The notes: a model not told the origin generated them from the letters alone. Shown: positions 52,150-63,522, counted from the stretch's first letter. The stretch is 64,000 nucleotides of DNA from Arthrobacter citreus (GCA_013200995.1 CP053688.1:930001-994000); one strand, 5' to 3'. Translations and numbers: made by a program.

Positions 52150-54252
52150 ATGTCAGAAAATACAAAAACTTCGAACCATAACTTGGAAGAAAATTTATTT
52201 ACTGAATTCCCAAAGCCAACTGCACAAGAGTGGAGAGATGTTGTAGAAAAATCCTTAAAAGGAGCCACTATTGAGGAAAAGCTTGTTACAAAAACATATG
52301 AAGAAATCGCTCTGAAACCAATGTATGGTGATGAGGATCTCGCTAACTATCCTTATTTAAAATCACAACCGGGAGAATTTCCATATGTTAGAGGGACAAA
52401 TGGACAAGGCTATTTGGATCAAGCATGGGAAATTTGTCAGGAACTAGATTGTGCTTCAGCAGAGGAATTTAACCGAGTTGCAAGACATGATTTAGACAAA
52501 GGACAAACGATGTTAAAAATCCGACTAAATGATACAGTAGAAACTAATAATGGAAATCCGAAAAAAGGATTAATCTTAAAATCAGTTTCTGATTTTAGAA
52601 CAGCCTTCCAAAATATTAATTTAGAGGAAGTTCCTTTATATATAGAAACAGTTAATGGCGGCCAAGCATTTTTTGGTACGTTTATCGCATACTTGCAACA
52701 ACAAAATTACGATTTAACGAAAATTAAAGGCTGTATTGGAACGGATCCTTTAAGTAATTTAGTAAAAGATGGGACCCTTCCATATAAAATTGAAAATGCT
52801 TACAAAATGATGGGCGAAATAACAAAATGGTCAGTTAAAAACACACCAAATCTAAGAAATATTTTAGTTCAATCTCATCCATACCACGATGCTGGTGGAA
52901 ATGCAGTGCATGAATTAGCATTTGCTATATCGTCTGGTCTAGAGTATTTACGTGAAATGGATCAACAACAAGTTTCGCTTGATGATGCTGCTTCAAAAAT
53001 CCTTTTCTCATTTTCAATTGGATCAAACTTCTTTATGGAAATTGCTAAATTGAGAGCGGCTAGAATGATATGGGCAAGAATTATGAAAGAACTAGGTGGT
53101 AATGATGCTTCACAAAAAATGAAAATTCACTCTCGAACTTCTGCCTGGACGAAAACAATATATGACCCTTATGTAAATATACTCCGTGGAACTGTTGAAG
53201 CATTTGCTGGAGTGATTGGTGGAACAGATACTCTTCATATCTCGCCGTTTGATGAATCAATTAAACCATCTGAAGAGTTTTCAAGACGAATTGCCAGAAA
53301 TACACATTTAATACTTGATAAAGAATCAAACTTATCAAAAGTGACAGATCCAGCTGGTGGTTCATGGTATATTGAATCACTTACTTATACTTTAGCTGAG
53401 AAAGTATGGGAACTTTTCCAACTGATTGAAGAAAAAGGCGGAATGCTTAAATCGATCCAATTAGGTTTACCTCAGGATTTAGTTAGTAAAGTAGCTAAAG
53501 AAAAACTGAACAATATAAAAACTAGAAAAGATAAGTTTATAGGAACTAATATTTATCCAAACTTGAATGAAATTCCTTTAGAAACTAAAGGTGTAAAAAA
53601 TTCGAATGAAGTGAACTTAGAAACTGGTAAAAATGAAAGTTTAGAATTTTTAACTGAAGTAATTTCATTAAATGGTAGTTCAGTAGAGGATACAATTGAT
53701 GCGGCAAATAATGGTGCAGCAATCGTGAATATATTACATGCAATGAATTTAGAAAAATCAGATGGCCTAATTGTTAACCCGTTAACAATTCATCGAGGCG
53801 CACAATCTTTTGAGGAATTACGTCAAAATTCTCAAAAGTTTAAGGATGCTAATGGTGAATTCCCAAGGGTTTTTGTAGCAAATTTTGGTCCAGTTGCAGC
53901 TTATAAACCACGAACAGATTTTGTTACTGATTTCTTTGAAGTTGGTGGATTTAAGGTTTTACAAAATAAAGGTTTTACTTCTATTGATGAAATAGTGGAT
54001 GCATTTAAAAATTCAGAATCTACTATTGTAGTAGTTTGCTCAACCGATGATCAATATTCAGAGAATGTACCGACTATTTGTAAGCAGATTAAAGGACAAA
54101 ATCCAGATACAAAAATACTATTAGCTGGAAAACCATCAATAGAGGAAATGAATTTATTTAAACAATATGGAATTGATGATTTCATCAATATTACTGTTAA
54201 TAATTTTGAAACATTAGTAAATCTGCAACAGAATGGAGGGTTTATGAAATGA
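52150..54252 (+). CDS. mutA: Methylmalonyl-CoA mutase, small (beta) subunit
   Basis: The 700-residue protein is the non-catalytic partner of the B12-dependent mutase. The TIM-barrel half is recognisable ([18 protein letters not shown] and [20 protein letters not shown]). The C-terminal cobalamin-like domain lacks the DxHxxG motif, as expected of the small subunit. I use the ATG at 52150 with GGAG upstream, although the 11-nt spacing is long. A GTG at 52138 overlaps the ribosome site. It overlaps mutB by 4 bp (ATGA). Confidence 0.93.
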   Translation: MSENTKTSNHNLEENLFTEFPKPTAQEWRDVVEKSLKGATIEEKLVTKTYEEIALKPMYGDEDLANYPYLKSQPGEFPYVRGTNGQGYLDQAWEICQELDCASAEEFNRVARHDLDKGQTMLKIRLNDTVETNNGNPKKGLILKSVSDFRTAFQNINLEEVPLYIETVNGGQAFFGTFIAYLQQQNYDLTKIKGCIGTDPLSNLVKDGTLPYKIENAYKMMGEITKWSVKNTPNLRNILVQSHPYHDAGGNAVHELAFAISSGLEYLREMDQQQVSLDDAASKILFSFSIGSNFFMEIAKLRAARMIWARIMKELGGNDASQKMKIHSRTSAWTKTIYDPYVNILRGTVEAFAGVIGGTDTLHISPFDESIKPSEEFSRRIARNTHLILDKESNLSKVTDPAGGSWYIESLTYTLAEKVWELFQLIEEKGGMLKSIQLGLPQDLVSKVAKEKLNNIKTRKDKFIGTNIYPNLNEIPLETKGVKNSNEVNLETGKNESLEFLTEVISLNGSSVEDTIDAANNGAAIVNILHAMNLEKSDGLIVNPLTIHRGAQSFEELRQNSQKFKDANGEFPRVFVANFGPVAAYKPRTDFVTDFFEVGGFKVLQNKGFTSIDEIVDAFKNSESTIVVVCSTDDQYSENVPTICKQIKGQNPDTKILLAGKPSIEEMNLFKQYGIDDFINITVNNFETLVNLQQNGGFMK

Positions 54253-56414
54253 ACAAACTAACAGACTTTACAAAAATACCATTTAAAACAGCATTTTCAG
54301 AACCAAATATAACTCCTCCTAAATCGATTGAAATTAATAATGAAGATTGGAAAACGTTAGAACAAATTGATGTAAAGCCTTTATATGATTCAAATGATCT
54401 AAATAATATGGAACATTTAGGCTATGTATCTGGTATTGCTCCATTTTTAAGAGGACCTTATCCAGCGATGTATATAAACAAACCTTGGACAATTCGTCAA
54501 TATGCTGGCTTTTCTACTGCAGAAGAGAGTAATGCATTTTATCGAAGAAATTTAGCTGCTGGTCAAAAAGGATTATCAATTGCCTTTGATTTAGCTACGC
54601 ATCGTGGTTATGATTCAGATCATCCTCGTGTAGAAGGTGACGTAGGAAAAGCAGGAGTTGCAATCGATTCGATCTTAGATATGAAAATTTTATTTGATGG
54701 AATTCCTTTGGATAAAATGTCAGTTTCAATGACGATGAACGGTGCCGTACTTCCAGTTTTAGCCTTTTATATCGTTGCTGCTGAAGAACAAGGTGTACAT
54801 CAGTCTCAGCTTACAGGAACAATTCAAAATGATATTTTGAAAGAATATATGGTTCGTAACACATATATTTATCCACCAGAAGCATCAATGCGTATTATTG
54901 CTGATATTTTTTCTTACACATCAGAACATATGCCTAAGTTTAACAGTATCAGTATATCTGGATACCATATGCAAGAGGCAGGGGCAACTGCTGATATCGA
55001 ACTTGGATATACGTTAGCAAATGGATTGGAATATGTACGAACAGGATTAAAAGCGGGAATCGATATTGATTCATTCGCTCCTCGATTATCGTTTTTTTGG
55101 GGCATTGGAATGAATTACTTTATGGAAATTGCCAAAATGCGAGCAGGTCGTTTACTTTGGGCAAAATTAATTAAATCATTTAATCCAAAGAAAGAAAAAT
55201 CAATGGCCTTAAGAACACATTCACAAACTTCTGGATGGAGCTTAACCGAGCAAGATCCTTTTAATAATGTAACTCGTACTTGTATTGAAGCGATGGCGGC
55301 TGTATTAGGCCATACGCAATCACTTCATACAAACGCTTTAGATGAAGCGATTGCGTTACCTACAGATTTCTCTGCACGAATCGCACGAAATACGCAGCTA
55401 TATTTACAAGAGGAAACTGGAATATGTAATGTAGTAGACCCTTGGGGTGGTTCATATTACGTCGAATCGTTAACAAATGAATTAGTTCGTAAAGCATGGG
55501 CGCATATTCAAGAGGTTGAATCATTAGGTGGAATGGCAAAAGCAATTGAGACTGGTTTACCAAAGATGAGAATTGAAGAAGCTGCTGCAAGACGCCAAGC
55601 TCATATTGATTCAGGGAAAGAAACGATTATTGGTGTAAATAAATATCGCCTTGAAAAAGAAGATCCATTAGATGTTTTAGAAGTTGATAATACTGCAGTT
55701 CGTGAAGCGCAAATTATGCGTTTACGTGAACTACGAGCTTCAAGAGATGAAGCAAAAGTTCAAGCAGCATTAGCCGCAATTACGGAAGCTGCTGAGTCGG
55801 GAGAAGGTAATTTGTTAGCGCTTGCAGTTGAAGCAGCTAGAGCTCGTGCAACATTAGGTGAAATTTCGGATGCTTATGAAAACGTAGTAGGTCGTCATAA
55901 AGCAGTCATTCGTTCAATCATGGGCGTATATAGTGCAGAATATGGCGAAAAAGACGAAATCGAAGTTGTACGCAAGATGGCTGATGATTTTGAAGAAACA
56001 GAAGGTCGTCGTCCAAGAATTATGATTGCAAAATTAGGACAAGATGGGCATGATCGTGGTGCGAAAGTAATCGCAACTGCATTTGCAGATTTAGGCTTTG
56101 ATGTGGATATCGGACCATTATTCCAAACACCTGCAGAAACAGCACTTCAAGCAGTTGAAAATGATGTTCATGTTATTGGAATGAGCTCTTTAGCAGGCGG
56201 TCATAAAACATTGCTGCCACAATTAATGGAAGAGCTGAGAAAGTTGGGTCGTGAGGATATTGTCCTAGTTGCTGGAGGTGTAATACCAGCTGGTGATTAT
56301 GAATTTTTATTAAATAACGGAGCTGCAGCAATATTTGGACCTGGTACTGTTATCCCAGTAGCAGCACAAAAAGTTATCCAAGAAATCAATCGTCGACTTG
56401 AGGATTCAATTTAA
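54249..56414 (+). CDS. mutB: Methylmalonyl-CoA mutase, large (alpha) subunit
   Basis: This catalytic subunit interconverts (R)-methylmalonyl-CoA and succinyl-CoA with adenosylcobalamin. The N-terminal barrel contains [20 protein letters not shown] and the CoA-binding [20 protein letters not shown]. The C-terminal B12 domain has [20 protein letters not shown] with DGHDRG as the lower-axial His motif, [13 protein letters not shown] and [14 protein letters not shown]. The 721 residues are full length. Its stop is followed at once by the meaB ATG, so the operon is tightly coupled. Confidence 0.97.
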   Translation: MNKLTDFTKIPFKTAFSEPNITPPKSIEINNEDWKTLEQIDVKPLYDSNDLNNMEHLGYVSGIAPFLRGPYPAMYINKPWTIRQYAGFSTAEESNAFYRRNLAAGQKGLSIAFDLATHRGYDSDHPRVEGDVGKAGVAIDSILDMKILFDGIPLDKMSVSMTMNGAVLPVLAFYIVAAEEQGVHQSQLTGTIQNDILKEYMVRNTYIYPPEASMRIIADIFSYTSEHMPKFNSISISGYHMQEAGATADIELGYTLANGLEYVRTGLKAGIDIDSFAPRLSFFWGIGMNYFMEIAKMRAGRLLWAKLIKSFNPKKEKSMALRTHSQTSGWSLTEQDPFNNVTRTCIEAMAAVLGHTQSLHTNALDEAIALPTDFSARIARNTQLYLQEETGICNVVDPWGGSYYVESLTNELVRKAWAHIQEVESLGGMAKAIETGLPKMRIEEAAARRQAHIDSGKETIIGVNKYRLEKEDPLDVLEVDNTAVREAQIMRLRELRASRDEAKVQAALAAITEAAESGEGNLLALAVEAARARATLGEISDAYENVVGRHKAVIRSIMGVYSAEYGEKDEIEVVRKMADDFEETEGRRPRIMIAKLGQDGHDRGAKVIATAFADLGFDVDIGPLFQTPAETALQAVENDVHVIGMSSLAGGHKTLLPQLMEELRKLGREDIVLVAGGVIPAGDYEFLLNNGAAAIFGPGTVIPVAAQKVIQEINRRLEDSI

Positions 56415-57434
56415 ATGGATTATGAAAATAAACGCAAGAAAAAGCTTTCAGAAGACGACTATGTAAATGGCGTACTTGAGGGGAATCGCACGATTTTAGC
56501 CCAAACAATTACACTGATTGAAAGTAATTCGTCAACACATATGATTACCGCCCAAAATGTGTTGACTAGATTACTACCTCACTCAGGTCGCTCCATCCGG
56601 ATTGGAATAACTGGGGTTCCAGGAGCCGGTAAAAGTAGTTTAATAGAAAGCTTTGGATCATATTTGTGTGAACTAGGACATAAAGTTGCTGTTTTAACAA
56701 TTGATCCAAGTAGCACAATTACTAAAGGTAGTATTTTAGGAGATAAAACTAGAATGGATTCACTTTCAAAGAATCCAAACGCATTTATTAGACCATCTGC
56801 TTCAGGAGGATCACTTGGTGGAATAGCACGTAAAACGAGGGAATCAATGTTAGTCTGTGAGGCAGCAGGCTACGATGTAATCTTGATCGAAACTGTAGGT
56901 GTTGGACAAAGTGAAGTACAAGTTCGTTCGATGGTCGATTTTTTCCTTTTAGTAATGCTAACTGGTGCAGGTGATGAGCTGCAAGGCATAAAAAAAGGAA
57001 TTATGGAACTTGCAGATTCGATTGTGATCAACAAAGCTGATGGCCAAAACAAGATTAAGGCCAAAGCTGCGAAAGCTGAATTTAATCGAATCTTACATTT
57101 GTTACAGCCTTCAACGCCAGGATGGATTAGTAAAGCATATACAGTTTCCGCGTTACTCGGTGAAGGCATTGCCGAGATTTGGACTGAAATTAAGTTGTTT
57201 AAAGAGACGACGACTGAATCAGGCTACTTTTCTGAGCGCCGTCAAAGGCAAATGATTGACTGGATGTACAACATGGTTTATGAACAATTGAAACATAGTT
57301 TTATAAACCACGAAGGTGTTAATCAAAATTTAAAAACGATCGAAAGTTCAATTATAAACGGGGAGTTAACTGCGACGTTAGCTGCGAAATATTTATTATC
57401 AATTTTTGAAGGCAATAGGAAGGAGTTATTGTAA
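56415..57434 (+). CDS. meaB: MeaB/MMAA-type GTPase chaperone of methylmalonyl-CoA mutase
   Basis: The 339-residue G3E-family GTPase protects and reloads the mutase with adenosylcobalamin. The Walker A loop is GVPGAGKSS, with VAVLTIDPSSTITKGSILGD, the switch ETVGVGQSEVQVRSMVDFF and the guanine-specificity NKADG. Length and order match MeaB (formerly ArgK). It starts right after the mutB stop and its stop shares one base with the epimerase start. Confidence 0.95.
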   Translation: MDYENKRKKKLSEDDYVNGVLEGNRTILAQTITLIESNSSTHMITAQNVLTRLLPHSGRSIRIGITGVPGAGKSSLIESFGSYLCELGHKVAVLTIDPSSTITKGSILGDKTRMDSLSKNPNAFIRPSASGGSLGGIARKTRESMLVCEAAGYDVILIETVGVGQSEVQVRSMVDFFLLVMLTGAGDELQGIKKGIMELADSIVINKADGQNKIKAKAAKAEFNRILHLLQPSTPGWISKAYTVSALLGEGIAEIWTEIKLFKETTTESGYFSERRQRQMIDWMYNMVYEQLKHSFINHEGVNQNLKTIESSIINGELTATLAAKYLLSIFEGNRKELL

Positions 57435-57874
57435 TGATCGAGACAAAGCCTAAAAAAATAAATCATATCGGCATTGCTGTTAGAGATTTAGAGACTTCAA
57501 TTCAATTATATACAAATATACTCGGCTTAAAACTGATTGGAATCGAAACGGTTGAAAGTGAAAAAGTGCGTGTAGCATTTATCGAAATTGGTGAAGTGAA
57601 AATTGAACTTTTAGAAGCTACGAGCAATGAAAGTCCAATTGCCAAGTTTATCGAGAAAAAGGGAGAAGGAATTCACCATATCGCTTTAGAAACAGAAGAT
57701 TGTGAGAAACAATTAGAAATCATCAAGGAACAAGGAATTAAACTGATTAACGAAATTCCAAAAGAAGGTGCACATGGGAGTCTAGTTGCTTTCCTTCATC
57801 CTAATTCAACAAATAAAGTTTTAATTGAGCTATGCCAACCATCATCAAGTGTTTCCAGAAAGGAAGTTGAATAA
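57434..57874 (+). CDS. mce: Methylmalonyl-CoA epimerase
   Basis: The 146-residue VOC-superfamily enzyme epimerises (S)- to (R)-methylmalonyl-Co[21 protein letters not shown] gives the first metal His, [20 protein letters not shown] the Glu, [11 protein letters not shown] the second His, and VLIELCQP the last Glu. The order and length fit the family exactly. It sits between meaB and the carboxyltransferase gene. Confidence 0.95.
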   Translation: MIETKPKKINHIGIAVRDLETSIQLYTNILGLKLIGIETVESEKVRVAFIEIGEVKIELLEATSNESPIAKFIEKKGEGIHHIALETEDCEKQLEIIKEQGIKLINEIPKEGAHGSLVAFLHPNSTNKVLIELCQPSSSVSRKEVE

Positions 57875-57878
57875 AGTT

Positions 57879-59429
57879 ATGACTACTGCATATGAGAAAA
57901 TTAATGAACTAATGGATCGTAAAAGGACGATTGAACTTGGCGGTGGAGATGACCGAATAGATTCGCAGCATAATAGAGGAAAATTAACTGCAAGAGAGCG
58001 TATCAACCTACTGTTAGATGAAGATACATTTGTTGAATTAAATCCTTTTGTCAAACATCGAGCAACAAATTTTGGAATGGATAAAATGGAAAGTCCTGGT
58101 GAAGGTGTTGTTACTGGTTACGGTAAAGTACACGGCCGTTTAATTTATGTTTTTGCACAAGACTTTACTGTTTTTGGTGGTGCACTTGGTGAAATGCACG
58201 CTATTAAAATAGCAAAAGTCATGGACTTAGCAGCAAAAGTTGGTGCTCCAATTATTGGCCTAAATGATTCTGGTGGTGCAAGAATACAAGAAGGTGTTGT
58301 TTCTTTAGACGGTTACGGTCATATTTTTTATCGCAATTCGATCTATTCTGGAGTGATTCCGCAAATTTCAGTTATTATGGGACCATGTGCAGGCGGTGCA
58401 GTCTATTCACCTGCTATTACTGATTTTGTGTTTATGGTTGAAAAAACGAGCCAAATGTTTATTACTGGACCAAAAGTAATTGAGACAATAACTGGAGAAA
58501 AAATTTCAACTGAAAATCTAGGTGGAGCAAAAGTTCACTCTTCGATCAGCGGTGTAGCACATTTCACTGAAGAAGGTGAGCCAGAAATTTTAGAGCAGGT
58601 TCGTAGATTAATTAGCTATTTACCTCAAAATAATAATGAAAAGCCAGCAGGTGTACCATTCTTTGAAAAAGATGATTGGCGTGAAGACTTAATTGATTTA
58701 GTTCCAATTGAATCAACAAAAGTTTATGATGTAAGAAAAGTGATCGAACAAATACTTGATAGTGGCGATTTTATGGAGGTACAACCAAACTTTGCTAAAA
58801 ATATCGTCATCGGTTTTGGTCGTATTGATGGAAATACAGTAGGAATAATTGCAAATCAGCCAAAAGTTATGGCAGGTGGCCTTGATATTAATTCTTCTGA
58901 TAAACTATCAAGATTTATCCGATTCTGTGATTCTTTCAATATTCCATTAATCACATTTGAGGATGTTACTGGTTTCTTCCCAGGGGTAAACCAAGAGCAT
59001 GGAGGCATTATCCGCCACGGTGCTAAAATTTTATATGCTTATTCAGAAGCTACTGTACCTAAAATAACTGTAATCCTGCGTAAAGCGTACGGAGGTGCGT
59101 ATGTAGCGATGAATTCCAAAGCGATTGGTGCAGATGTTGTCTATGCTTGGCCAAATGCAGAAATCGCAGTTATGGGACCAGAGGGAGCAGCCAATATTAT
59201 TTTTGCAAAAGAAATCAATCAGAGCATCGATCCTATTGCTACTCGAGCTGAAAAAATTTCAGAATATAGAGAAATGTTTGCGAACCCTTATGTTGCAGCG
59301 TCTCACGGGATGGTTGATGATGTTATCGATCCAAGAGAAACACGTAAAGTATTAAAACAGTCATTAGAAATGTTAAGTACAAAAAATGAGACAAGACCAA
59401 ATAAAAAGCATGGAAATATTCCTCTTTAA
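57879..59429 (+). CDS. Propionyl-CoA/acyl-CoA carboxylase carboxyltransferase subunit (YqjD-like)
   Basis: The 516-residue protein is a carboxyltransferase of the AccD5/PccB/MmdA family. [20 protein letters not shown] and [20 protein letters not shown] mark the N domain; [20 protein letters not shown] and [20 protein letters not shown] mark the C domain. It would carboxylate propionyl-CoA to (S)-methylmalonyl-CoA, or decarboxylate it, with a biotinylated partner. No biotin carboxylase or biotin carrier gene lies in this operon. The ATG at 57879 has AGGAAG 12 bases upstream; a TTG at 57867 is an alternative. It ends the operon. Confidence 0.93.
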   Translation: MTTAYEKINELMDRKRTIELGGGDDRIDSQHNRGKLTARERINLLLDEDTFVELNPFVKHRATNFGMDKMESPGEGVVTGYGKVHGRLIYVFAQDFTVFGGALGEMHAIKIAKVMDLAAKVGAPIIGLNDSGGARIQEGVVSLDGYGHIFYRNSIYSGVIPQISVIMGPCAGGAVYSPAITDFVFMVEKTSQMFITGPKVIETITGEKISTENLGGAKVHSSISGVAHFTEEGEPEILEQVRRLISYLPQNNNEKPAGVPFFEKDDWREDLIDLVPIESTKVYDVRKVIEQILDSGDFMEVQPNFAKNIVIGFGRIDGNTVGIIANQPKVMAGGLDINSSDKLSRFIRFCDSFNIPLITFEDVTGFFPGVNQEHGGIIRHGAKILYAYSEATVPKITVILRKAYGGAYVAMNSKAIGADVVYAWPNAEIAVMGPEGAANIIFAKEINQSIDPIATRAEKISEYREMFANPYVAASHGMVDDVIDPRETRKVLKQSLEMLSTKNETRPNKKHGNIPL

Positions 59430-59465
59430 GAGTAGGTTAAAGGAAATTTCTCTTTTGAAAACGCG

Positions 59466-59501
59466 ACTAGATATACTGAAATTTAGTATGTCTAGTTTTT
59501 T
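59466..59501 (+). terminator. Terminator of the methylmalonyl-CoA operon
   Basis: A 12-bp stem ACTAGATATACT/AGTATGTCTAGT (59466-59477 with 59485-59496) with one G-T pair is followed by T residues. Confidence 0.9.
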
Positions 59502-59535
59502 GTATTATTGCTAATAATTTCATGTTCGTTTATCA

Positions 59536-59564
59536 TTGACAAATAAAAAATTTTATGATATAAT
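59536..59564 (+). promoter_or_regulatory. Perfect-consensus SigA promoter
   Basis: TTGACA (59536-59541) and TATAAT (59559-59564) are separated by exactly 17 bases. It lies about 80 bp before the MBL-fold hydrolase gene. Confidence 0.85.
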
Positions 59565-59644
59565 TAATAATTTTACTGTTGACTTGATTCCTGTTTGTCG
59601 TTACGATATACATTGAAATGATTAATTGTACAGGAGTGATTTTT

Positions 59645-60391
59645 TTGATCGGCAAAAATAATATCCAAATGTTAAGTATTACAATGAATACGAACGGAAT
59701 GATCAATACGATTCATCCAACTTTAATTTGGAATGATGAAGATGTTGTATTAATTGATACAGGCTATCCCGGGCAATTGAATGAATTTCGAAATTGTTTT
59801 GAACAAGTAGGAGTTCCTTTTGAAAAACTTAACAAAATCCTTATTACCCATCAAGATATCGATCATATTGGGAGTCTTTCTTCTATTGTAGAAGAGTCTA
59901 CTAATCAGATTGAAGTTTTTGCAAGTGAAATTGAAAAACCTTATATACAAGGTGATAAATTGCTAATTAAAATTACACCTGAATCGATTGAAAGAGCTAT
60001 AGCTTCACTACCAGACGAAGCAACAGACGAATTTAAAAATGCATTCAAAAACAGACTTGAGAACCCACCAAAAGGAAAGGTTAATCATGTGTTAATACCT
60101 GGAACTGAATTACTAATTTGTGGCGGAATTACTGTAATTGATACAGCTGGTCATACACCAGGACATATAAGTTTTTATCATAAAGAGTCAAAAACTTTAA
60201 TTGCTGGGGATGCTTTAATGATTGAAAACGGTCAACTGAATCCTTCAAATCCACAATACACATTTGATATTAATCAATCAATTAAATCAGTTGAAGCATT
60301 ATTAGATTTGGAAATTGAAAAAATTATTTGTTATCATGGAGGATTATTTGAAGGGAATATAAAGGAAAGATTAGGTGAAATTATTAAATAA
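59645..60391 (+). CDS. MBL-fold metallo-hydrolase
   Basis: The 248-residue protein is a metallo-beta-lactamase-fold hydrolase. The metal motif HxDxDH is in ILITHQDIDHIGSL, a further His is in DTAGHTPGHISFY, the bridging Asp in LIAGDALMI and the last His in ICYHGGLF. It resembles glyoxalase II or quorum-quenching lactonase relatives of Bacillus, but the substrate is open. The TTG at 59645 lies eight bases after AGGAG; the ATG at 59618 would translate that site. A consensus promoter lies upstream. The downstream phosphatase gene starts 46 bp later. Confidence 0.88.
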   Translation: MIGKNNIQMLSITMNTNGMINTIHPTLIWNDEDVVLIDTGYPGQLNEFRNCFEQVGVPFEKLNKILITHQDIDHIGSLSSIVEESTNQIEVFASEIEKPYIQGDKLLIKITPESIERAIASLPDEATDEFKNAFKNRLENPPKGKVNHVLIPGTELLICGGITVIDTAGHTPGHISFYHKESKTLIAGDALMIENGQLNPSNPQYTFDINQSIKSVEALLDLEIEKIICYHGGLFEGNIKERLGEIIK

Positions 60392-60437
60392 ATTTTTCCG
60401 TATTATTCTTATATACATTGTTTATGGAGGAAATAAA

Positions 60438-60866
60438 ATGAGCAATAAAAATTACCAAGAACTAATAAAAGACCGAATTTATTTCGGTGGCGCTGATGAT
60501 GTAAAAGAAATGATGGAACATGAAAATGCAGATATAGTTTTTGATCTGCGAGTAAAAAATTATGAAGCTGACACAGAAATTAATCGAGTACATAGTCCAA
60601 TTGTAGATGATTCAGAAGAACAAGCAAATACTCTTAAAAGGGCAATTGAAAACGTAGTTGAAGCATTTAACAGTGATCAAAAAGTATATTTCCATTGTGG
60701 TGGGGGAAATACTCGTGCAGGTATCGTGGCCATTGGTACTTTACTTGCTTTAAACAAAGCTGAAACAATTGATGAAGCGGAAGATATGGCTCGCAAAATT
60801 CGTCCAACAATTAAATCGAATCCGAATATGAAGGAAGCTTTAAAAAAGATCTATCCTAAAGCTTAA
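60438..60866 (+). CDS. Dual-specificity/tyrosine phosphatase-like protein
   Basis: The 142-residue protein has the Cys-based phosphatase loop CX5R in VYFHCGGGNTRAG. The general-acid loop region around VFDLRVKNYEAD is plausible and the C-terminal RKIRPTIKSNPNMKEALKKI forms the closing helices. It may dephosphorylate proteins or small phosphoesters. The ATG at 60438 has GGAGG upstream; a longer reading from 60375 overlaps the previous gene. It shares the transcript of the MBL-fold gene. Confidence 0.82.
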   Translation: MSNKNYQELIKDRIYFGGADDVKEMMEHENADIVFDLRVKNYEADTEINRVHSPIVDDSEEQANTLKRAIENVVEAFNSDQKVYFHCGGGNTRAGIVAIGTLLALNKAETIDEAEDMARKIRPTIKSNPNMKEALKKIYPKA

Positions 60867-60870
60867 ATAA

Positions 60871-60918
60871 AAAAACGCTAATTTTACAATTTTACATTGT
60901 ATAATTAGCGTTTTTTTT
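60871..60918. terminator. Bidirectional intrinsic terminator
   Basis: A 13-bp stem (60871-60883 with 60903-60915) is extended by inner TACAAT/ATTGTA pairs. A and T tracts flank it, serving the phosphatase and LysR genes. Confidence 0.93.
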
Positions 60919-61813
60919 ATGGACTACCTTCCAAATGGTTCTTTACACAATTAATAAAGTCACTTTTAGTAAAAGTATTTTCTTTTGAGCTTGGAAATAC
61001 TACCCAAAAATCCTGAGAAATAAAATCTGCTTCTTTAATTGGAATTACTTTTAATTCACCACTTATAACTTCAGGAAAATTTTTTAATGTTGTATTATGC
61101 ACATAAGTAAAAACTCTTCCTTCTTTAATTATTTCGATTAGAGTCATTGTACGATTCGACTTTAGAACAATTACATTTTTAAATTTTTTGGCTAATTGAA
61201 GAAAGCCTTTATTGGAAAAATTATACATAACAACCTTTTGATTAAGTAAATCATTCGCTGTTACATGATCTAATTTATACAAAGGTGAACCTTTCCCTAC
61301 AACAATGCAAACATTTCCTTTACTTAAATATTCGAAATTTAAATTATGTTCTTTCTCTAACTCTGCTTTTGTAGCTACTACTAGCGCTAAGTCATAATCT
61401 TCTTTGGTCAAATTGTTAATGATTTGATTTGTTCCTTGTTCAATTAATTCAATCGTAACATTAGCGTTTATGTCAGAGTACTTTTTTAAAACATCATGAA
61501 TTGTATAAGTAAAAGTAGGTGCACATGCGATTTTAATATGCTTACCTCTCGTATCCTTGAAATCCGAAAGCTGATCTTTTAATTCTTTTAAATTATTTAA
61601 AATTTCAATTGATCTAGATAAAACTAACTCTCCTTGAAGAGTTAAGGTAATTCCGCCTCTAGATCGATTAAAAATATTAATTTCTAATTCTCTTTCAAGT
61701 TGGGTGATGGCTTGACTAACCCCAGAAGTAGAAATATGCAGTTTTTTCGCTGCTTTTGAAATCGACTTTTCTTTAGCAATACCTACAACATATTCTAGTT
61801 GTTCAAAGTTCAT
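60917..61813 (-). CDS. LysR-family transcriptional regulator
   Basis: The 298-residue protein is a full-length LysR regulator. The N-terminal winged helix spans ~1-60 (KSISKAAKKLHISTSGVSQA) with the linker helix after it. The C-terminal periplasmic-binding-type effector domain begins near residue 90 (HIKIACAPTFTYTIHDVLKK). GGGGGG just before the ATG serves as ribosome site. The divergent neighbour is a LuxR-type regulator; the 250-bp region between may hold the operator. The co-inducer is unknown. Confidence 0.92.
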   Translation of the reverse strand: MNFEQLEYVVGIAKEKSISKAAKKLHISTSGVSQAITQLERELEINIFNRSRGGITLTLQGELVLSRSIEILNNLKELKDQLSDFKDTRGKHIKIACAPTFTYTIHDVLKKYSDINANVTIELIEQGTNQIINNLTKEDYDLALVVATKAELEKEHNLNFEYLSKGNVCIVVGKGSPLYKLDHVTANDLLNQKVVMYNFSNKGFLQLAKKFKNVIVLKSNRTMTLIEIIKEGRVFTYVHNTTLKNFPEVISGELKVIPIKEADFISQDFWVVFPSSKENTFTKSDFINCVKNHLEGSP

Positions 61814-62063
61814 TTTTACCCCCCCATAAAAAAATACTACTTTTACGAGTAGTTCCTATTAATATATATTACTATATTCTATTAAATTCGTTTGTTAAGT
61901 ATTGCTTAATTATAGGTTAACATATGTTAAATGTATTTTCTAAGAAAATCATGTAAAATGATAATAATATAATAATAATTCCATTTAATTTTATAGGATT
62001 AATTAGGATTAATCAATTAAATATAGGTAATTGGATATAATTAGCGTTAAAGGTGGTAATAAA

Positions 62064-62741
62064 ATGTTTACTTATAATGAAATCAATCACCAAGAAAATA
62101 AAACATTTATTTTTGTTGAAAATACACTTTTCGTTTCTGGAATTTGTACCATATTAGAGCATCATAAATTAAATGTAAGAAAAATAGATTTCCATCATAT
62201 CAATACAGGGGAATTAAATGAAACTTATTTTATTTGTCATGTAAAAAATGAAGAAATGGTAAATAAATCGCAATTATTAAAGTTGCGTGATAAGAAAATC
62301 AAGATCATCATCATAAAAAATAATATAGATTACAGAGAAATTGTGGACTTGATGAATATCGGAGTTAATGGAATATGCTTAACAGATATAGATGAACAAT
62401 ACTTAATTCAAATTGTTAAACAAGTACAAAACGGTCAATTCTTTCTAGATTCACGATTAACAAATAAAATTGTACAAGAAAACAATCGACTAATTGAGAG
62501 TGGTAGAAAAAGAAAAGAATTAGACTATAAAGCAATGAATAATCTGTTAACGAAAAGAGAAATTGAAATATTAGATTTACTAGGTAAAGGTTATTCGAAC
62601 GTACAAATCGGTGATGAATTGTATATCTCAAGTAAAACTGTAAAAAATCACGTTTCAAATATAATTCATAAATTACAAGTTTCCGACCGATTAAACGCAG
62701 TCATTTTTGCGATAAAAAATAATTGGATTTCCCTTGATTAA
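62064..62741 (+). CDS. LuxR/DegU-type response regulator with degenerate receiver
   Basis: The 225-residue protein ends with a good LuxR helix-turn-helix (LTKREIEILDLLGKGYSNVQ then SSKTVKNHVSNIIHKLQV). The N-terminal 130 residues fold-match a receiver, with ICLTDIDEQYLIQIVKQVQN near the end of it. The acidic pair at the start is replaced (FIFVENTLFVSG) and the usual phospho-acceptor Asp region reads YFICHVKNEE. It is therefore unlikely to be activated by normal phosphorylation. No histidine kinase gene is adjacent. The ATG at 62064 follows AAGGTGG. Confidence 0.88.
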   Translation: MFTYNEINHQENKTFIFVENTLFVSGICTILEHHKLNVRKIDFHHINTGELNETYFICHVKNEEMVNKSQLLKLRDKKIKIIIIKNNIDYREIVDLMNIGVNGICLTDIDEQYLIQIVKQVQNGQFFLDSRLTNKIVQENNRLIESGRKRKELDYKAMNNLLTKREIEILDLLGKGYSNVQIGDELYISSKTVKNHVSNIIHKLQVSDRLNAVIFAIKNNWISLD

Positions 62742-62749
62742 TATGGATG

Positions 62750-62812
62750 AAAAAATACAATTAATCTTTAATCTTTATGAGGTGAAAGGATTATTGTATT
62801 TTTTTTATGTAT
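62750..62812. terminator. Bidirectional terminator between two LuxR-type genes
   Basis: AAAAAATACAATTAATC pairs with GATTATTGTATTTTTT with one bulged T, with a 25-30-nt loop. Long A and T tracts flank it on both sides. Confidence 0.75.
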
Positions 62813-62826
62813 TTAAAGCGTTTTCA

Positions 62827-63522
62827 TTAAGAGATAATCCCTTTACGGACTAATTCTCCAACTGCGTGTGAGCGATTATTAGCTCCAAGCTTTTTGATCG
62901 CGGATTTCACATATTGTTTTACTGTAAGTTCGCTAATATTCATTGAATCTGCCATTTCTTTCGTACTTTCACCCCAAGCAATTCTCTTCATTACTTCTAA
63001 TTCTCTTTTACTTAATTCAATTGAATGGTGAGATCCAGTTGTATTTTCTAAAAATTTACCAATTAACTTACCATAATATGTAAAAGACGATAATAATTTT
63101 TCATCCATTTTTAATTCATCTTTAAATTCTGTTGAACAAATATAACCAACAACCACTGTCCCAAAACAAATAGGCACTGCAATCATGGAACTGACACTAG
63201 AAGGGAAGATATATTTACTACTTGTTTGTTTTAAGTATTCAATACCAGAACAAAATTTTGCTTTTCTCTCACAAATTGCTGAATAAATAATCGGTAGTGA
63301 ACGAATATCATCTCTAATTTCACGAATATGAGATAATCCATCCGTAGTAATTAATATGATACCTTCTCCTAAAAATCCAAAAGGAGAATATCTAAATAAA
63401 TATGCATTTTCTACCGGAAAAAGATTCATATACAGATCAAGGGTGTTGTACATATGTTCTTCGTGACTAGTACTAACTTCAATTTTTCTAATTTGTTCTT
63501 GTATGGTATAGTCAGAAACCAC
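62827..63522 (-). CDS. GAF-like sensor with LuxR-type HTH
   Basis: The 231-residue regulator has an N-terminal sensor of ~150 residues that resembles a GAF domain (VSSMIAVPICFGTVVVGYIC). A C-terminal LuxR helix-turn-helix follows (ELSKRELEVMKRIAWGESTK then ISELTVKQYVKSAIKKLGAN). It thus senses a small ligand directly rather than through phosphorylation. It starts with GTG, eight bases after GGAG. It is divergent from the alpha/beta hydrolase gene at 63668, a plausible target. Confidence 0.9.
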   Translation of the reverse strand: MVSDYTIQEQIRKIEVSTSHEEHMYNTLDLYMNLFPVENAYLFRYSPFGFLGEGIILITTDGLSHIREIRDDIRSLPIIYSAICERKAKFCSGIEYLKQTSSKYIFPSSVSSMIAVPICFGTVVVGYICSTEFKDELKMDEKLLSSFTYYGKLIGKFLENTTGSHHSIELSKRELEVMKRIAWGESTKEMADSMNISELTVKQYVKSAIKKLGANNRSHAVGELVRKGIIS

